Of a stretch of 64,000 bases of DNA, positions 49,185 to 58,521 are shown one piece after another. The notes below the pieces were generated by a model. It ran no database searches. It saw nothing but the letters and a program-made list of their open reading frames with translations, and was not told where the DNA came from. This DNA comes from Micromonospora sp. WMMD1082. GTDB lineage: Bacteria; Actinomycetota; Actinomycetes; Mycobacteriales; Micromonosporaceae. The stretch's first letter is position 1. The number at the start of each line of letters is the position of its first letter. The stretch is taken from NCBI RefSeq assembly GCF_029626175.1, contig NZ_JARUBM010000002.1, forward strand, positions 3,489,001 to 3,553,000. The letters run 5' to 3'. The translations under genes and the position numbers were made by a program.

Positions 49185-51085
49185 GCGCCCGCGACAGGTC
49201 GCGGCTCGCGGCCCTACCTGGCGCCGGCTACCGGCCCACACCCCGGCTGGCCGACGAGCAGCGGCCGCAGGTGACGTTCAGCCCGGAGACGCGGGACAAG
49301 ACACGCGGCCCGGCGCGGGTGTTCGACTTCTCCGCCTTGCCGGTATCCACGGAGCTGCAGCTGGCGTTCGCTCGCGCGTTCGCGTTCCGGACACGGGCCG
49401 GCGGATCGATCCGCGCGACCGGCTCGGCGAACCAGTCCTTCCGGATCATGCGCTCCTTTGCTGTCCACCTGGCTGCCGGCAACCGGCCACCGCAGACGCC
49501 GGCAGACTTGGCCCCGGCGCACGTGAAGGGCTGGGCGATGGCCCGCCGAGACCATGCCGCGTTGACCGGTGAGCTGGCCGTTCTCAAGGCATGCCTACGG
49601 CGGGTTCCCGGGATCACCGCCGAGTTCACGGCGTGTCTGAGCGAGCCGCCACGGCGCCCGTCGCCGAAGACCAGCTATAGCCGCACCGAAATGGTCCGCA
49701 CTCTCGACGCCGCCCGCGGTGACGTGCGCCGGGCGGCCGAGCGGATCCAGGCCGGACGTGCGCTGCTGCAACGGTGGCGCGCCGGCGACCTCGACGGCGA
49801 TCCCGGCGGCGGGGCCGAGAAGGTCCGGCGCCGGGGCCGGTTGTTGGATTGCATCGATCGTGATGGCGACGTGCCGCGTTCGGGCGCCCGCGGGTTCGCT
49901 GTCTCCTGGGTCAGGGCGCTCGGCTCGCTCGAAGCGCACTTCGCGATGCTGTATCTGACCAGCACCGACATCGCGGCGTTCGTGGTCCTGCTCGTCGGGT
50001 TGACCGGCCAGAACCGGTCCACGATCATCAACGCCCCAGCCGGCCATCACCGCGCGGACGGATATGCCGGCGGCCCGGCCACTGCGGTTGTCGAGCTGGA
50101 CAAGCCCCGCCGCGGCCGGCACCGGCACATGGACGTCGCCCTGGTCGACGTCCCGCTCTGGGCACCCGCCCCCTCCCAGCCCCACGCGAACTCCGACTCC
50201 GACGTGGGAGCGGGCTTGCCGATGGATCTGCGGACGCCGTTCGGCGTCTACATGCTGTTGCACGACCTGGCCGGCCCAGCTCGTCAACGAATGGGCTCAG
50301 ACAAGCTCATCGCCTGGTGGTCGGCACGGATCGGGGGGACCGCCGGGGGTTTCCGCGACGGCCTGACAGCACACCAGGTCGCCGACTGGGCCCGTCTGCA
50401 CGATCTGCGGGCCGACCCGCTGACCGGCGGAGGCCCGGCCCCGGCGCTGGGTCTGACGCTGCGGCGGCTGCGGCTGACGTTCAACGAACTCCAGCAACGG
50501 CCGGTCGCTCACACAGAACGGACGTTGGCGAACGAGTACCTGGCTCGCAACCGTGGCAACCTCGCCGAGTACCAGCAGGTCGTCGCCGCGGCGCTGGACC
50601 AGGAGGCGGCTAAGGCCAAGACCCTCGGCAAGATCCGCATACTGTCGGCTGCGGACGTCATCGAGGCCCGCGACCAGCCGGCCCGAGTCGCGGCCCGGTA
50701 TGGCATGGAGCCGGCGACCCTGCAACGGCTGCTGGCCGGTCAGCTGGACACCGTGCTCGGCGGATGCGTCGACAACACCAGCGGTCCGCACGATCCGGGC
50801 ACGCCCTGCCGGGCCTCGTTCATGCTCTGCCTGAGCTGCCCGTGCGCCCGGGCGATGCCGCACCACCTGCCCGTCCAGGTCCTCGTCCACGACGAACTCG
50901 CCGCTCGCCGCCGGGCGATGACGCCCCTGCGGTGGGCGCACCGCTTCGCCCTTGCCCATACCCAGCTCGTCGACCTCCTCGACCGGGCCGGAGCGGTCGC
51001 GGTCGCCGACGCCCGCGCGGCGATCACCGATGCCGAGCGAGCCCTGGTCGACCGTTTCCTCGGCCGAGAGCTGGACCTGAGATGA
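49181..51085 (+). CDS. tyrosine recombinase-like protein 2 of trio
   Basis: A 634-residue protein. The N-terminal part has a core-binding-like helical region (SANQSFRIMRSFAVHLAAGN; HVKGWAMARRDHAALTGELA). The catalytic part is degenerate: VVLLVGLTGQNRSTIINA takes the place of box I, and LTLRRLRLTFNELQQRPVAH that of box II. A C-terminal cysteine cluster (CVDNTS, PCRASFMLCLSCPCARAMPH) is typical of the large middle protein of actinobacterial recombinase trios. It probably assists rather than catalyses. GTGA and ATGA overlaps join it to both neighbours. Confidence 0.75.
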   Translation: MSARDRSRLAALPGAGYRPTPRLADEQRPQVTFSPETRDKTRGPARVFDFSALPVSTELQLAFARAFAFRTRAGGSIRATGSANQSFRIMRSFAVHLAAGNRPPQTPADLAPAHVKGWAMARRDHAALTGELAVLKACLRRVPGITAEFTACLSEPPRRPSPKTSYSRTEMVRTLDAARGDVRRAAERIQAGRALLQRWRAGDLDGDPGGGAEKVRRRGRLLDCIDRDGDVPRSGARGFAVSWVRALGSLEAHFAMLYLTSTDIAAFVVLLVGLTGQNRSTIINAPAGHHRADGYAGGPATAVVELDKPRRGRHRHMDVALVDVPLWAPAPSQPHANSDSDVGAGLPMDLRTPFGVYMLLHDLAGPARQRMGSDKLIAWWSARIGGTAGGFRDGLTAHQVADWARLHDLRADPLTGGGPAPALGLTLRRLRLTFNELQQRPVAHTERTLANEYLARNRGNLAEYQQVVAAALDQEAAKAKTLGKIRILSAADVIEARDQPARVAARYGMEPATLQRLLAGQLDTVLGGCVDNTSGPHDPGTPCRASFMLCLSCPCARAMPHHLPVQVLVHDELAARRRAMTPLRWAHRFALAHTQLVDLLDRAGAVAVADARAAITDAERALVDRFLGRELDLR

Positions 51086-53247
51086 CACCGAACCCCGCGT
51101 CGGTTGCGCTGCGGTCAGAGCCCGGCGTGGTCCCGGTCGCGGACACGCTGGTGCTGCTGGACCGCCCGCTCGACCCGCAGTCGCGCCGACCCGTGTCGGT
51201 GTTCGGCGACGACTGGTGGGACCTGAGCCAGGGCATGTTCGAGGCCCACATCAGCGACGTGAGGCTCAACTTCTCCACGGTCCCGGACCGGTTCCGGCCC
51301 GCCGCGAAGCACTACGTCTGGCAGCTGATCAACCGCGACCACCCAGGCCACGGCACCCGCCGACGCCGCCTCGCCCTGCGTAGCATCGCGCAAGGCATGC
51401 CGCGCCTGGCTACCTTCCTGCACTGGCTCGACTCTCGAAACGTCGCTCGTATCGCGGACGTCACCGACGCCGACTTGGACGACTACGCCACCGACGTGGC
51501 GAAGTTGGAGGCCAGCGCGAACACCCGCGCCGGGCTGCTGCTCGAAGTGCGGCGGCTGTGGGCCTACCGGCTCCTGCTGCCCGAGGACGTCCAGCTTCCC
51601 CAGCCGCCGCCCTGGAACGGTGACCCGCCCTCCGAACTGCTCGGCGGCGCCAAACGGCCACGTGAGAACAGCACCGCCCGGATCGGGGCCGCGACCATGG
51701 AGCCGCTGCTGATGTGGGCGCTGCGTTTCGTCGAGGACTTCGCCGACGACATCATCACCGCCTACCACGAATACCTGCGCCTGCGCGGACGCTCGGCATC
51801 CCTTCGGCACCGGTCAGCCGGCTACACCGGAGACTTCACCAGCCCACAGCAGGCCAAGGCAGCGGTTCGCGCCTGGCTATGCCACCTCAAACAGGCCGGT
51901 CGCGGGTTACCGAGCCGGCAACCGCATCACGGCGAGCTGCAGGTCGACTGGCCCCACCTCTGTCAGCTCTTCGACGTCAGCGCGGATGCTTTCCGGACCG
52001 GACGGCCGCTGCGCAGGATCGTTGACGCCGCGGGCCTGCCGCTCGGCGGCCCGGCGCTGCTCGACACCCCGATCAGCGGGAAACTGCACGGCCGCCCCTG
52101 GCTCAGCACACCGATTCGCTACGGCCAGGCCGGCGAACTCGCACGGCTGCTCTGCACCGCCGCCACCGTCGTCATCGCCTACTTGACCGGGATGCGACCC
52201 GGCGAGGTCCTCAACCTCGAACGCGGCTGTATCCGGTGCGAACCCGCAACCGGGCTGTGGTCGATCAGCGGCAAACACTGGAAATCCGCCCGCGACCACC
52301 ACGGAAACAAGATCGCTCAGGGGCAGCAGCGGCCCGACCCGTGGACCACCATCGAGCCGGTGGCGCACGCCATCGCGCTACTCGAACGGCTGCACCCGCA
52401 CACGCTGCTGTTCACCGCACACATGCACCCCGTCCACAGTTACCACGAACCCAGCGCTGTGCCCCGCCAGCGGCGGGTCACCCGCCTCGGAAAGGGCCGC
52501 ACCACTGCGGAACTCACCCACGACCTCACCGCCCTGACCGGCTGGATCAACACCTACGCCCGCCACCACGACCTGCACGCCGAACAGATCCCACCCGACC
52601 CGCACGGCGCGATCACCCTTACCCGGTTCCGACGCACTCTCGCCTGGCACATCGTCCGCCGCCCCCGCGGGCTCATCGCCGGCGCGATCCAGTACGGCCA
52701 CCTGCACGTCCAACTCACCCTCGGATACGCCGGGACCTACGACTCCGGCTTCCCCGACGAACACGCCTACGAAGACTGGCTCCTACGCCTCGACACCCTG
52801 GCCGACAACCACCGGCGGCTCACCGAAGGCGAAGCCGTCAGCGGCCCCGCCGCGGACAACTACCGCAACCGCATCACCGCCGCCCAACACGCGTTCGCCG
52901 GCCGGGTCCTGACCAGTCCTCGACACGCCCGCGACCTGGTCACCAACCCGCTCCTACAAATCTTCCCCGGCCGCGGCATGACCTGCGTATTCGACCCCGC
53001 CAAAGCGCTCTGCCAACTCCACCCCGCCGAAGACGACATCCGCCGCACCCCCGATCACGACGACTGCCGCCCCACCTGCCGCAACATCGCCCACACCGAT
53101 CGGGACATCGCAGCCGTCCGGCACCGCGCCGCACAGCTACACAACATCGCCAGCGACTACCTCGCACCCCCGATACGTCACCACCGTGAACGAGCCGAGC
53201 TCGACCGGCTCACCGCCATCATCCGCCGCCACGACCATGGGAAATGA
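51082..53247 (+). CDS. tyrosine recombinase 3 of trio
   Basis: A 721-residue integrase. Its N-terminal half has a core-binding region (FLHWLDSRNVARIADVTDAD). The catalytic region has VVIAYLTGMRPGEVLNLERG (box I Arg), ALTLTRFRRTLAWHI-type box II (seen as TLTRFRRTLAWHIVRRPRGL) and YGHLHVQLTLGYAGTYDSG with the likely nucleophile Tyr. A cysteine-rich C-terminus follows (GMTCVFDPAKALCQ, DDCRPTCRNIAHTD). It appears catalytically complete. Trios of this type resemble Tn554/RIT-like modules, which move as units. Confidence 0.85.
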   Translation: MTPNPASVALRSEPGVVPVADTLVLLDRPLDPQSRRPVSVFGDDWWDLSQGMFEAHISDVRLNFSTVPDRFRPAAKHYVWQLINRDHPGHGTRRRRLALRSIAQGMPRLATFLHWLDSRNVARIADVTDADLDDYATDVAKLEASANTRAGLLLEVRRLWAYRLLLPEDVQLPQPPPWNGDPPSELLGGAKRPRENSTARIGAATMEPLLMWALRFVEDFADDIITAYHEYLRLRGRSASLRHRSAGYTGDFTSPQQAKAAVRAWLCHLKQAGRGLPSRQPHHGELQVDWPHLCQLFDVSADAFRTGRPLRRIVDAAGLPLGGPALLDTPISGKLHGRPWLSTPIRYGQAGELARLLCTAATVVIAYLTGMRPGEVLNLERGCIRCEPATGLWSISGKHWKSARDHHGNKIAQGQQRPDPWTTIEPVAHAIALLERLHPHTLLFTAHMHPVHSYHEPSAVPRQRRVTRLGKGRTTAELTHDLTALTGWINTYARHHDLHAEQIPPDPHGAITLTRFRRTLAWHIVRRPRGLIAGAIQYGHLHVQLTLGYAGTYDSGFPDEHAYEDWLLRLDTLADNHRRLTEGEAVSGPAADNYRNRITAAQHAFAGRVLTSPRHARDLVTNPLLQIFPGRGMTCVFDPAKALCQLHPAEDDIRRTPDHDDCRPTCRNIAHTDRDIAAVRHRAAQLHNIASDYLAPPIRHHRERAELDRLTAIIRRHDHGK

Positions 53248-53540
53248 GCATGTCCACCGCTACCGACTCCTGGACCACCACGGAAACCGACCCGCAACGC
53301 ACGGCGATCCTCGACGCAGCGGACCGCCTCCTCGCCGGGACACCCCTCCACTTCACCGGCAACCTCTCAGTTCTCCAACAAGGAAGCCGGCTGGCGGCGA
53401 CGCAAGGCAGAACTCCCAGCGCGCCGCCCGCGACAACGGGGCGGGCTCACGTTAGGGTCGCGTGCAACCGTGCCCGCGACGCGAAACCACCGGCGTGGGC
53501 CGTCCACGTCGTAGGGGAGACAGCGTGCGCTTCGACTTGA
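53244..53540 (+). CDS. short fourth gene of recombinase module, 3' altered
   Basis: ATG overlaps the recombinase 3 stop (ATGA). It reads MSMSTATDSWTTTETDPQRT, then AILDAADRLLAGTPLHFTGN and LSVLQQ, like the small helical DNA-binding partner (TnpC or DUF6262 type) that follows such trios. Beyond about 53390 the frame becomes low-complexity, while another frame reads EAGWRRRKAEL, so the C-terminus is frameshifted or replaced. It overlaps the start of the NACHT gene. Confidence 0.5.
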   Translation: MSMSTATDSWTTTETDPQRTAILDAADRLLAGTPLHFTGNLSVLQQGSRLAATQGRTPSAPPATTGRAHVRVACNRARDAKPPAWAVHVVGETACAST

Positions 53541-56356
53541 CCCCGCTGGGCTCGAAAGAGTTTGAGGAACTGTCTCAAGCCTTGGCTGTGGCGGTGCTGG
53601 GCGGCGCAGTCTCCGTCTTCGGGGAAGGCCGGGACGGCGGCCGTGAAGCGACCTTCGAGGGACGGATGCAGTACCCGGATCCCCTGCCGCCGACCGGGGC
53701 ATGGGACGGCTACGGCATCCTCCAAGCCAAGTACAAGGCGCAGGTGACCGCGACGACGGCGGACACCGGTTGGTTCCTCGGTCAGGTGCGCGATGAGCTT
53801 AAGAAGTGGGCTGACGACGACGCAAAGCGGGTTAAGCGCGGGCGGGGTCGCCCTGACTACCTCGTGTTCACGACGAATGTCACTCTGTCGCCCGACCCCG
53901 GTCGCGGTGGCATCGATCGCATCGACGAGCTCATCCGCAGCTACCGAGGCAAGATCGGACTGAAGGGCTGGGCCGTCTGGCATCGGGATCAAATTTGCAC
54001 CTACCTCGCGGTCCACGATGGCGTCCGACGTACGTATGGCGGGCTGACCGTCGTCGGCGACGTTCTGGCCGAAGCACAGCGTGCCCTGTCGAGGCTCTCG
54101 GCCGACCAGAGGCCGGAAACCGACTTCTCTGCCCTGCTCACCACTCACGCCGCCAAGGAGCTCATGGCCCAGCAATGGGTCCGGCTTGGTCAATCCGGCG
54201 ATCCCACTAACCGCAAGCTGATGCTAAGTGACGTCGCCATCGACCTTCCAGCCCACGGCCAGTTCACACGTCCCCACCGAGGATTCCGGAACCCGATAAT
54301 CTCAGGCGTTATCGCCCACGTGATCAAGGAAGGCGACGCGATCCGCCGTCCTCGACCCGAATATCCCACGTGGCCCCACTTAGCAATCCTCGGTGGCCCC
54401 GGACAAGGTAAGACCACCCTCACTCAGATGCTCTGTCAAGTCTACCGAGTCGCCCTGCTCAACGACCGTCCCGCGCACACTCTCGGGCCCGAGGTGCCGG
54501 ACCTGCTGGCCCAGTACAACCGTCACCTGCAGCGGCTGCGGATACCAACGCCCACGTGCCGGCGCTGGCCGATCAACGTTCCTCTGAACGAATACGCCGA
54601 CGCCCTGGCCGACGACGGCAGCTTGTCGTTGCTGCGCTACATGAGCGAACGGATCAAGGCTCGCAGCCCGATCAACAGCGTCATGCTGCGCGAATGGCTA
54701 CGGGAGTGGCCGTGGCTTGTCGTCCTCGACGGACTCGACGAGGTGGCATCCCTGGATATCCGGCAGCGGATGCTTGGTGCAATCTCTGAGTTCTACGTCG
54801 ATGCCGCTAACCTCGAAGCCGATCTCCTGGTGGTAGCCACGACACGACCTCAGGGCTACCGCAACGAGTTCTCCGATCGCTTCTTCGACCGGCTCACGTT
54901 GCAGCCCATGGACCCAGGCCACGCCCTCGACTACGCCGGGCACCTGGCGAAAGTGCGGTACGACCAGGACCCGGACCTCAAGGCCCAAGTGGAGAAACGG
55001 CTCCGAGTGGCGGCTGCTGAACCAGTGACGGCACGGCTGATGCGGACACCACTGCAGGTCACGATCATGTCGCTGCTTCTAGAGCGCCGCGCTCGGGCAC
55101 CACAGGACCGCTATGGGCTCTTCGAGTCGTACTACAACACCCTCTTCGAGCGCGAAATAGGCAAGAACACCACGGTCTCGCGGCTCCTCGACGACCAGCG
55201 ACGCAACATTGATCACCTGCACGAGCGAGTGGGCCTGCTCTTGCAAATCCGAGCCGAACACGCCGGCGAGGCCGAGTCGCAACTGCCCGAAGACGAACTG
55301 CACCGGCTGGCCCGCGAGCGCCTGATCGCCGAGGAGTACAGCCGCGAGGAAGCGACCCGCCTCGCTGCAGACCTCGTCCATGCCGCGACAGACCGCCTGG
55401 TGATGCTGGTCGGTCGAGACCCCGGCAACATCGGCTTTGAGGTCCGCAGCCTCCAGGAGGTGATGGCCGCCCGAGCCCTGTCCGCCGGCGGCGACCACGA
55501 CCTCCTCCAGCGAATCAGAGAACTGGCACCCTCGGCACACTGGCGTAACACCTGGTTGTTCGCCGCGAGCCGGCTATTCGCCCGACAGGAACACCTGCGC
55601 GACGCCATCATCACGCTGCTCGACGAGATTGACAGCGACGGAGCGCTCGCCACGTACGCTATGCCGGGCGCGCGACTGGCAATGGAGATGCTCGATGAGG
55701 ACATCACTGCCGGTCAACCCCGATACAACAAGCTTCTGATTGTGCACGCACTGCGGCTCCTCGACGCGTTTCCGGGGGAGGTCATGACCCGGCTCGCTAC
55801 GGTCCTCAACGACGCATCAACCACCGACAGGCAAATAGATCCCGTTGCCCACCAGATCATCGAGGCTAAGATCGGAAATGGTGGACGGTCGGCGTTAACA
55901 GCGGTCGATCTTCTGGCTGCCTGGGCCGCTCTCTCCGGCCCCGTACCGATTAAGGCGAAGCATCGGATAACGCGACTCAGAACTGCTCCCCCCGCTGCCC
56001 TTAACGCAGGTCTCGAACATCTGCAACGCTTCAGCCCTCGGCCGGTATGGTTCGATGGGCGTGCTGTTGAGCGACCAGATTCGGAGCCAACCACCGAGGT
56101 AATCAAGCGGAAACTGCAGGCAGGCAGTCTACCTCGCCGCGAGCAAGAGGAACTGGTTGCGATCGTCCGGCGGTTGGTGAAAGGAACGAGCGATCTCTCC
56201 GAGCTGAGTGATCCAAGTCGGCAAGAGCAGCTGGCGGCAATCGCCGGTGAACTCGACGTCGAAGAATGGCCAAACGGAGCGGAGCTTCAGCAAGCAGTGC
56301 TGCACTGGTATGCCCGGCAGCCGGTGACCGCACCATCGGTCGTCGCACTGACATAG
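53525..56356 (+). CDS. nuclease-NACHT defence protein
   Basis: A 943-residue protein, GTG after GGGGAGA. N-terminus: a PD-(D/E)XK/Mrr-like nuclease with Glu14/15 in SKEFEELSQALA, Asp37 in GEGRDGGREATF and QAKYK at 67-71. Centre: a NACHT NTPase with Walker A GGPGQGKTT (about 290-298), Walker B WLVVLDGLDEV (about 397-407) and VVATTRPQGYRNEF. The remaining 450 residues are helical, with no clear leucine-rich or WD repeats. Bacterial NACHT proteins with effector nucleases act as NLR-like antiphage sensors that degrade nucleic acid on activation. Its target and trigger are unknown. It lies directly behind the recombinase trio, as cargo would. Confidence 0.88.
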   Translation: MRFDLTPLGSKEFEELSQALAVAVLGGAVSVFGEGRDGGREATFEGRMQYPDPLPPTGAWDGYGILQAKYKAQVTATTADTGWFLGQVRDELKKWADDDAKRVKRGRGRPDYLVFTTNVTLSPDPGRGGIDRIDELIRSYRGKIGLKGWAVWHRDQICTYLAVHDGVRRTYGGLTVVGDVLAEAQRALSRLSADQRPETDFSALLTTHAAKELMAQQWVRLGQSGDPTNRKLMLSDVAIDLPAHGQFTRPHRGFRNPIISGVIAHVIKEGDAIRRPRPEYPTWPHLAILGGPGQGKTTLTQMLCQVYRVALLNDRPAHTLGPEVPDLLAQYNRHLQRLRIPTPTCRRWPINVPLNEYADALADDGSLSLLRYMSERIKARSPINSVMLREWLREWPWLVVLDGLDEVASLDIRQRMLGAISEFYVDAANLEADLLVVATTRPQGYRNEFSDRFFDRLTLQPMDPGHALDYAGHLAKVRYDQDPDLKAQVEKRLRVAAAEPVTARLMRTPLQVTIMSLLLERRARAPQDRYGLFESYYNTLFEREIGKNTTVSRLLDDQRRNIDHLHERVGLLLQIRAEHAGEAESQLPEDELHRLARERLIAEEYSREEATRLAADLVHAATDRLVMLVGRDPGNIGFEVRSLQEVMAARALSAGGDHDLLQRIRELAPSAHWRNTWLFAASRLFARQEHLRDAIITLLDEIDSDGALATYAMPGARLAMEMLDEDITAGQPRYNKLLIVHALRLLDAFPGEVMTRLATVLNDASTTDRQIDPVAHQIIEAKIGNGGRSALTAVDLLAAWAALSGPVPIKAKHRITRLRTAPPAALNAGLEHLQRFSPRPVWFDGRAVERPDSEPTTEVIKRKLQAGSLPRREQEELVAIVRRLVKGTSDLSELSDPSRQEQLAAIAGELDVEEWPNGAELQQAVLHWYARQPVTAPSVVALT

Positions 56357-56774
56357 ATGTTGCCCTGACGAGTCGATTCGAGGGGAGTGTAAACAGGATT
56401 GGATGCATAGTTCTACATGCGGGATACTGGCGTCCGCAGCGGTATTGCAGCTACACGCCGGCACGCACCCGAGCCGATACCGTCCCGAGAGAAGATCACG
56501 AGATCGTTCCTTGTCGCTGCCCTAGCCGCCATGGTGGTGGTTCGGCCGCCTTCGGCGCTGACCGGCTCCCGGATCGTGATCGGTCTTATCGGCGTGTTCT
56601 CTTTCTGCAGCGCAGATCGCGGATCTGCAAACGCGATCTGCGGCGCGAGAACGGACATCAACCTACCGACCGCTGTACGCCAGCAGTCGGTAGGCGCCCG
56701 CACATGCCGCTGAGCGGTCGTGCCGGAAGGGCGACCCCACGCGTCTCCGCCTGGGCGCACATGTTCCGTTGGCG
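56357..56774. other. intergenic between convergent genes
   Basis: No gene recognised in 418 bases; a rightward frame near 56420-56700 has a hydrophobic patch but no ribosome site. Two hairpins lie here: 56611-56642 (separate entry) and CTACCGAC/GTCGGTAG near 56663-56692. Confidence 0.45.
56611..56642. terminator. 11-bp stem-loop between convergent genes
   Basis: CGCAGATCGCG and CGCGATCTGCG pair perfectly around a 10-base loop. The position between the NACHT gene and the leftward CPCC gene suits a bidirectional terminator. No T-run is present. Confidence 0.55.
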
Positions 56775-57182
56775 TTATACCGGCTCACGGGGTGGTCGGT
56801 GAATCTGCCGAATCCCGCCACCGTCGATGTAACCAGCGCGTGCGGCGTCGAGGCTGAGTCTCCCGTTTGGTCCACCCCTCACGACAGCACTGTCGTGATC
56901 ATCTTGCCCGTCGTCTTCCCAACCGCACTCATCGCAGATCTCGTACCCGCCGCGCTCGAACAAGGTGAGGTGTCCGCAGCACGGACAGGTGTAGAGAGAC
57001 TCTCCAGCCGGGGCCAGGACGTTCTTCTGTGCCGTGTAGGCGTCGAACCATGCGACTCGCCGACGAACCAGCTCATCGTCTGACAGAGAGGGATCATCGT
57101 TCGGATGACGCTGCACGGGTGAGCTGTCCACCGGCTTAGGGTGCCAGGAGTGATGCCGTCTCGACATATGCATCTGCCGCAC
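56775..57182 (-). CDS. CPCC-type cysteine-rich protein
   Basis: A 135-residue protein. Residues 63-115 form the Cys-rich CPCC domain: YTCPCCGHLTLFERGGYEIC, DECGWEDDGQDDHDSAV and GGPNGRLSLDAARAGY. Two CxxC pairs likely bind one zinc. The N-terminal 45 residues include DELVRRRVAWFDAYT, a helix common in these proteins. Starts at 57182 or 57167 are both possible. The biochemical role is unknown. Confidence 0.8.
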   Translation of the reverse strand: MRQMHMSRRHHSWHPKPVDSSPVQRHPNDDPSLSDDELVRRRVAWFDAYTAQKNVLAPAGESLYTCPCCGHLTLFERGGYEICDECGWEDDGQDDHDSAVVRGGPNGRLSLDAARAGYIDGGGIRQIHRPPREPV

Positions 57183-57226
57183 ACGGTGCGGCAGGTTGTG
57201 CCTAGTTCACGATGGGGCGGCAGGTG

Positions 57227-57691
57227 TCAGTCGCCGATGAACACGAGCTGCTGTTGCTCGGTGGCGCAGTAAAGTGCCATCGTCCGCAATCGCATCAGCC
57301 CGCGGTACTCCGGGCCAGGCTTCGCGCGCCTGAGCAGTCGGTCGACTTCCGTTATGAGGGAACCCATATCAGTAGGGCCGAGATGAGTCTCGCCGTACGG
57401 GTCGACCTGGCCTAGCAGCGGAAAGGCCGGGTCGTCACGAGGGATCAACCGGTCAAAGTCACCGGCTGCGTCGAAGGACCCGCCGTCGGGGTCTGGCAAT
57501 GCTTCCAGCCGCTGGCCGGCCGAATGCAGCTCGACTTGAATGCCCATCCACCGATGATCCACGACGACGGGTGAGACGCGCTCATCTGTCGCCTTCCGAG
57601 CGTCGCTCTGCGTAACGGCAATCAGCTGGCCAAGAGCTGGGAGACCTGAGCGAGGTCGGGCTGAGGAGCGCCGGCTACCATGGTCGCCCAT
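57227..57691 (-). CDS. hypothetical protein
   Basis: The C-terminal two thirds look coding (HRWMGIQVELHSAGQRLEAL, DLIPRDD-like centre, SLITEVDRLLRRAKPGPEYR and a final TEQQQLVFIGD). The first 40 residues are basic and less convincing; a GTG at 57562 is an alternative start. With the ATG at 57691 it overlaps the divergent gene by two bases. Function unknown. Confidence 0.55.
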   Translation of the reverse strand: MGDHGSRRSSARPRSGLPALGQLIAVTQSDARKATDERVSPVVVDHRWMGIQVELHSAGQRLEALPDPDGGSFDAAGDFDRLIPRDDPAFPLLGQVDPYGETHLGPTDMGSLITEVDRLLRRAKPGPEYRGLMRLRTMALYCATEQQQLVFIGD

Positions 57692-58403
57692 GGCATCGAC
57701 GAACGAGATACCCGCTACGTTCCAGCCGTTAACTGGGCGTACGGTTGATCGCTCGGCGGTCTATCACGCCTCGCTACAGGAACTCCTCGACCTCGTCGGC
57801 GCCGAACCCCCGGACGTCGACGAGCCCGACGACCGTCTGTTCTGGCGTCATCGTGCCCGGCGGATGATCGGTGAGACCGTCGCACGCCGGGCCAAGCACC
57901 CGACCGGTGCTCGCGGCATGCCCGACGAATGGTTCGAACCGCTGATCCGAGCCGCAGTGTACGAGCCGGACCCGAGCTTCAACCGGCAACTGGTCGAACC
58001 CGCCATCGCTGCGTTCGGCCGCCGTCGCGTCCAGGTTGCGCTGCTGGACTATCTCGACACCGGTGCCCCCGCCGACGCGGCAGGCGCGGCACGCGCCTGG
58101 TACTGGACCTCGATAGGAGTCAGGTACCTACCAGGAACGACGACCATGACCCCGGAAAGCGCCGCCGAATACGAGGCGGTCAGCGACCTGCGCGAGCGGT
58201 ACCGCCTTACCGCACTACGCCGGTTCCTGGATGACGACGACCTGGACCTGCGTCGATGCATACTGCCAGGCCTCACCCTGGGCCCACAGATGTACCCGAA
58301 CCACATGCGCGACCAAGTTGCTCAGGCCGTGCAGATCGCTCGCACCTCGAACGACGACTACCTCCGGCATCGTGTGGAGATCCAGGTCGTGCCCGAGCGA
58401 TGA
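57690..58403 (+). CDS. conserved hypothetical helical protein, 237 aa
   Basis: Reads MASTNEIPATFQPLTGRTVD, then RSAVYHASLQELLDLVGAEP, GARGMPDEWFEPLIRAAVYE and a helical repeat-like end (YRLTALRRFLDDDDLDLRRC). I recognise this as a type frequent in actinomycete genomes without an assigned function; a HEAT-like stack is possible. No enzyme motif is seen. Confidence 0.7.
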   Translation: MASTNEIPATFQPLTGRTVDRSAVYHASLQELLDLVGAEPPDVDEPDDRLFWRHRARRMIGETVARRAKHPTGARGMPDEWFEPLIRAAVYEPDPSFNRQLVEPAIAAFGRRRVQVALLDYLDTGAPADAAGAARAWYWTSIGVRYLPGTTTMTPESAAEYEAVSDLRERYRLTALRRFLDDDDLDLRRCILPGLTLGPQMYPNHMRDQVAQAVQIARTSNDDYLRHRVEIQVVPER

Positions 58404-58521
58404 CCGCGACCGGTCGACATCATCCGCATCTGCCGCAGATCGGTCGCCGTCGGCGTGCTCAAGCGGCGGTCCGTCGTAGCCGGGCACAGGTCTGGATCGG
58501 CGACCCGGTTATGTTCGCCCG

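Noticed and set aside
50764..51081. upstream extension of recombinase 3
   Set aside because: Overlaps recombinase 2 in another frame; the ATGA overlap at 51082 is the natural start.
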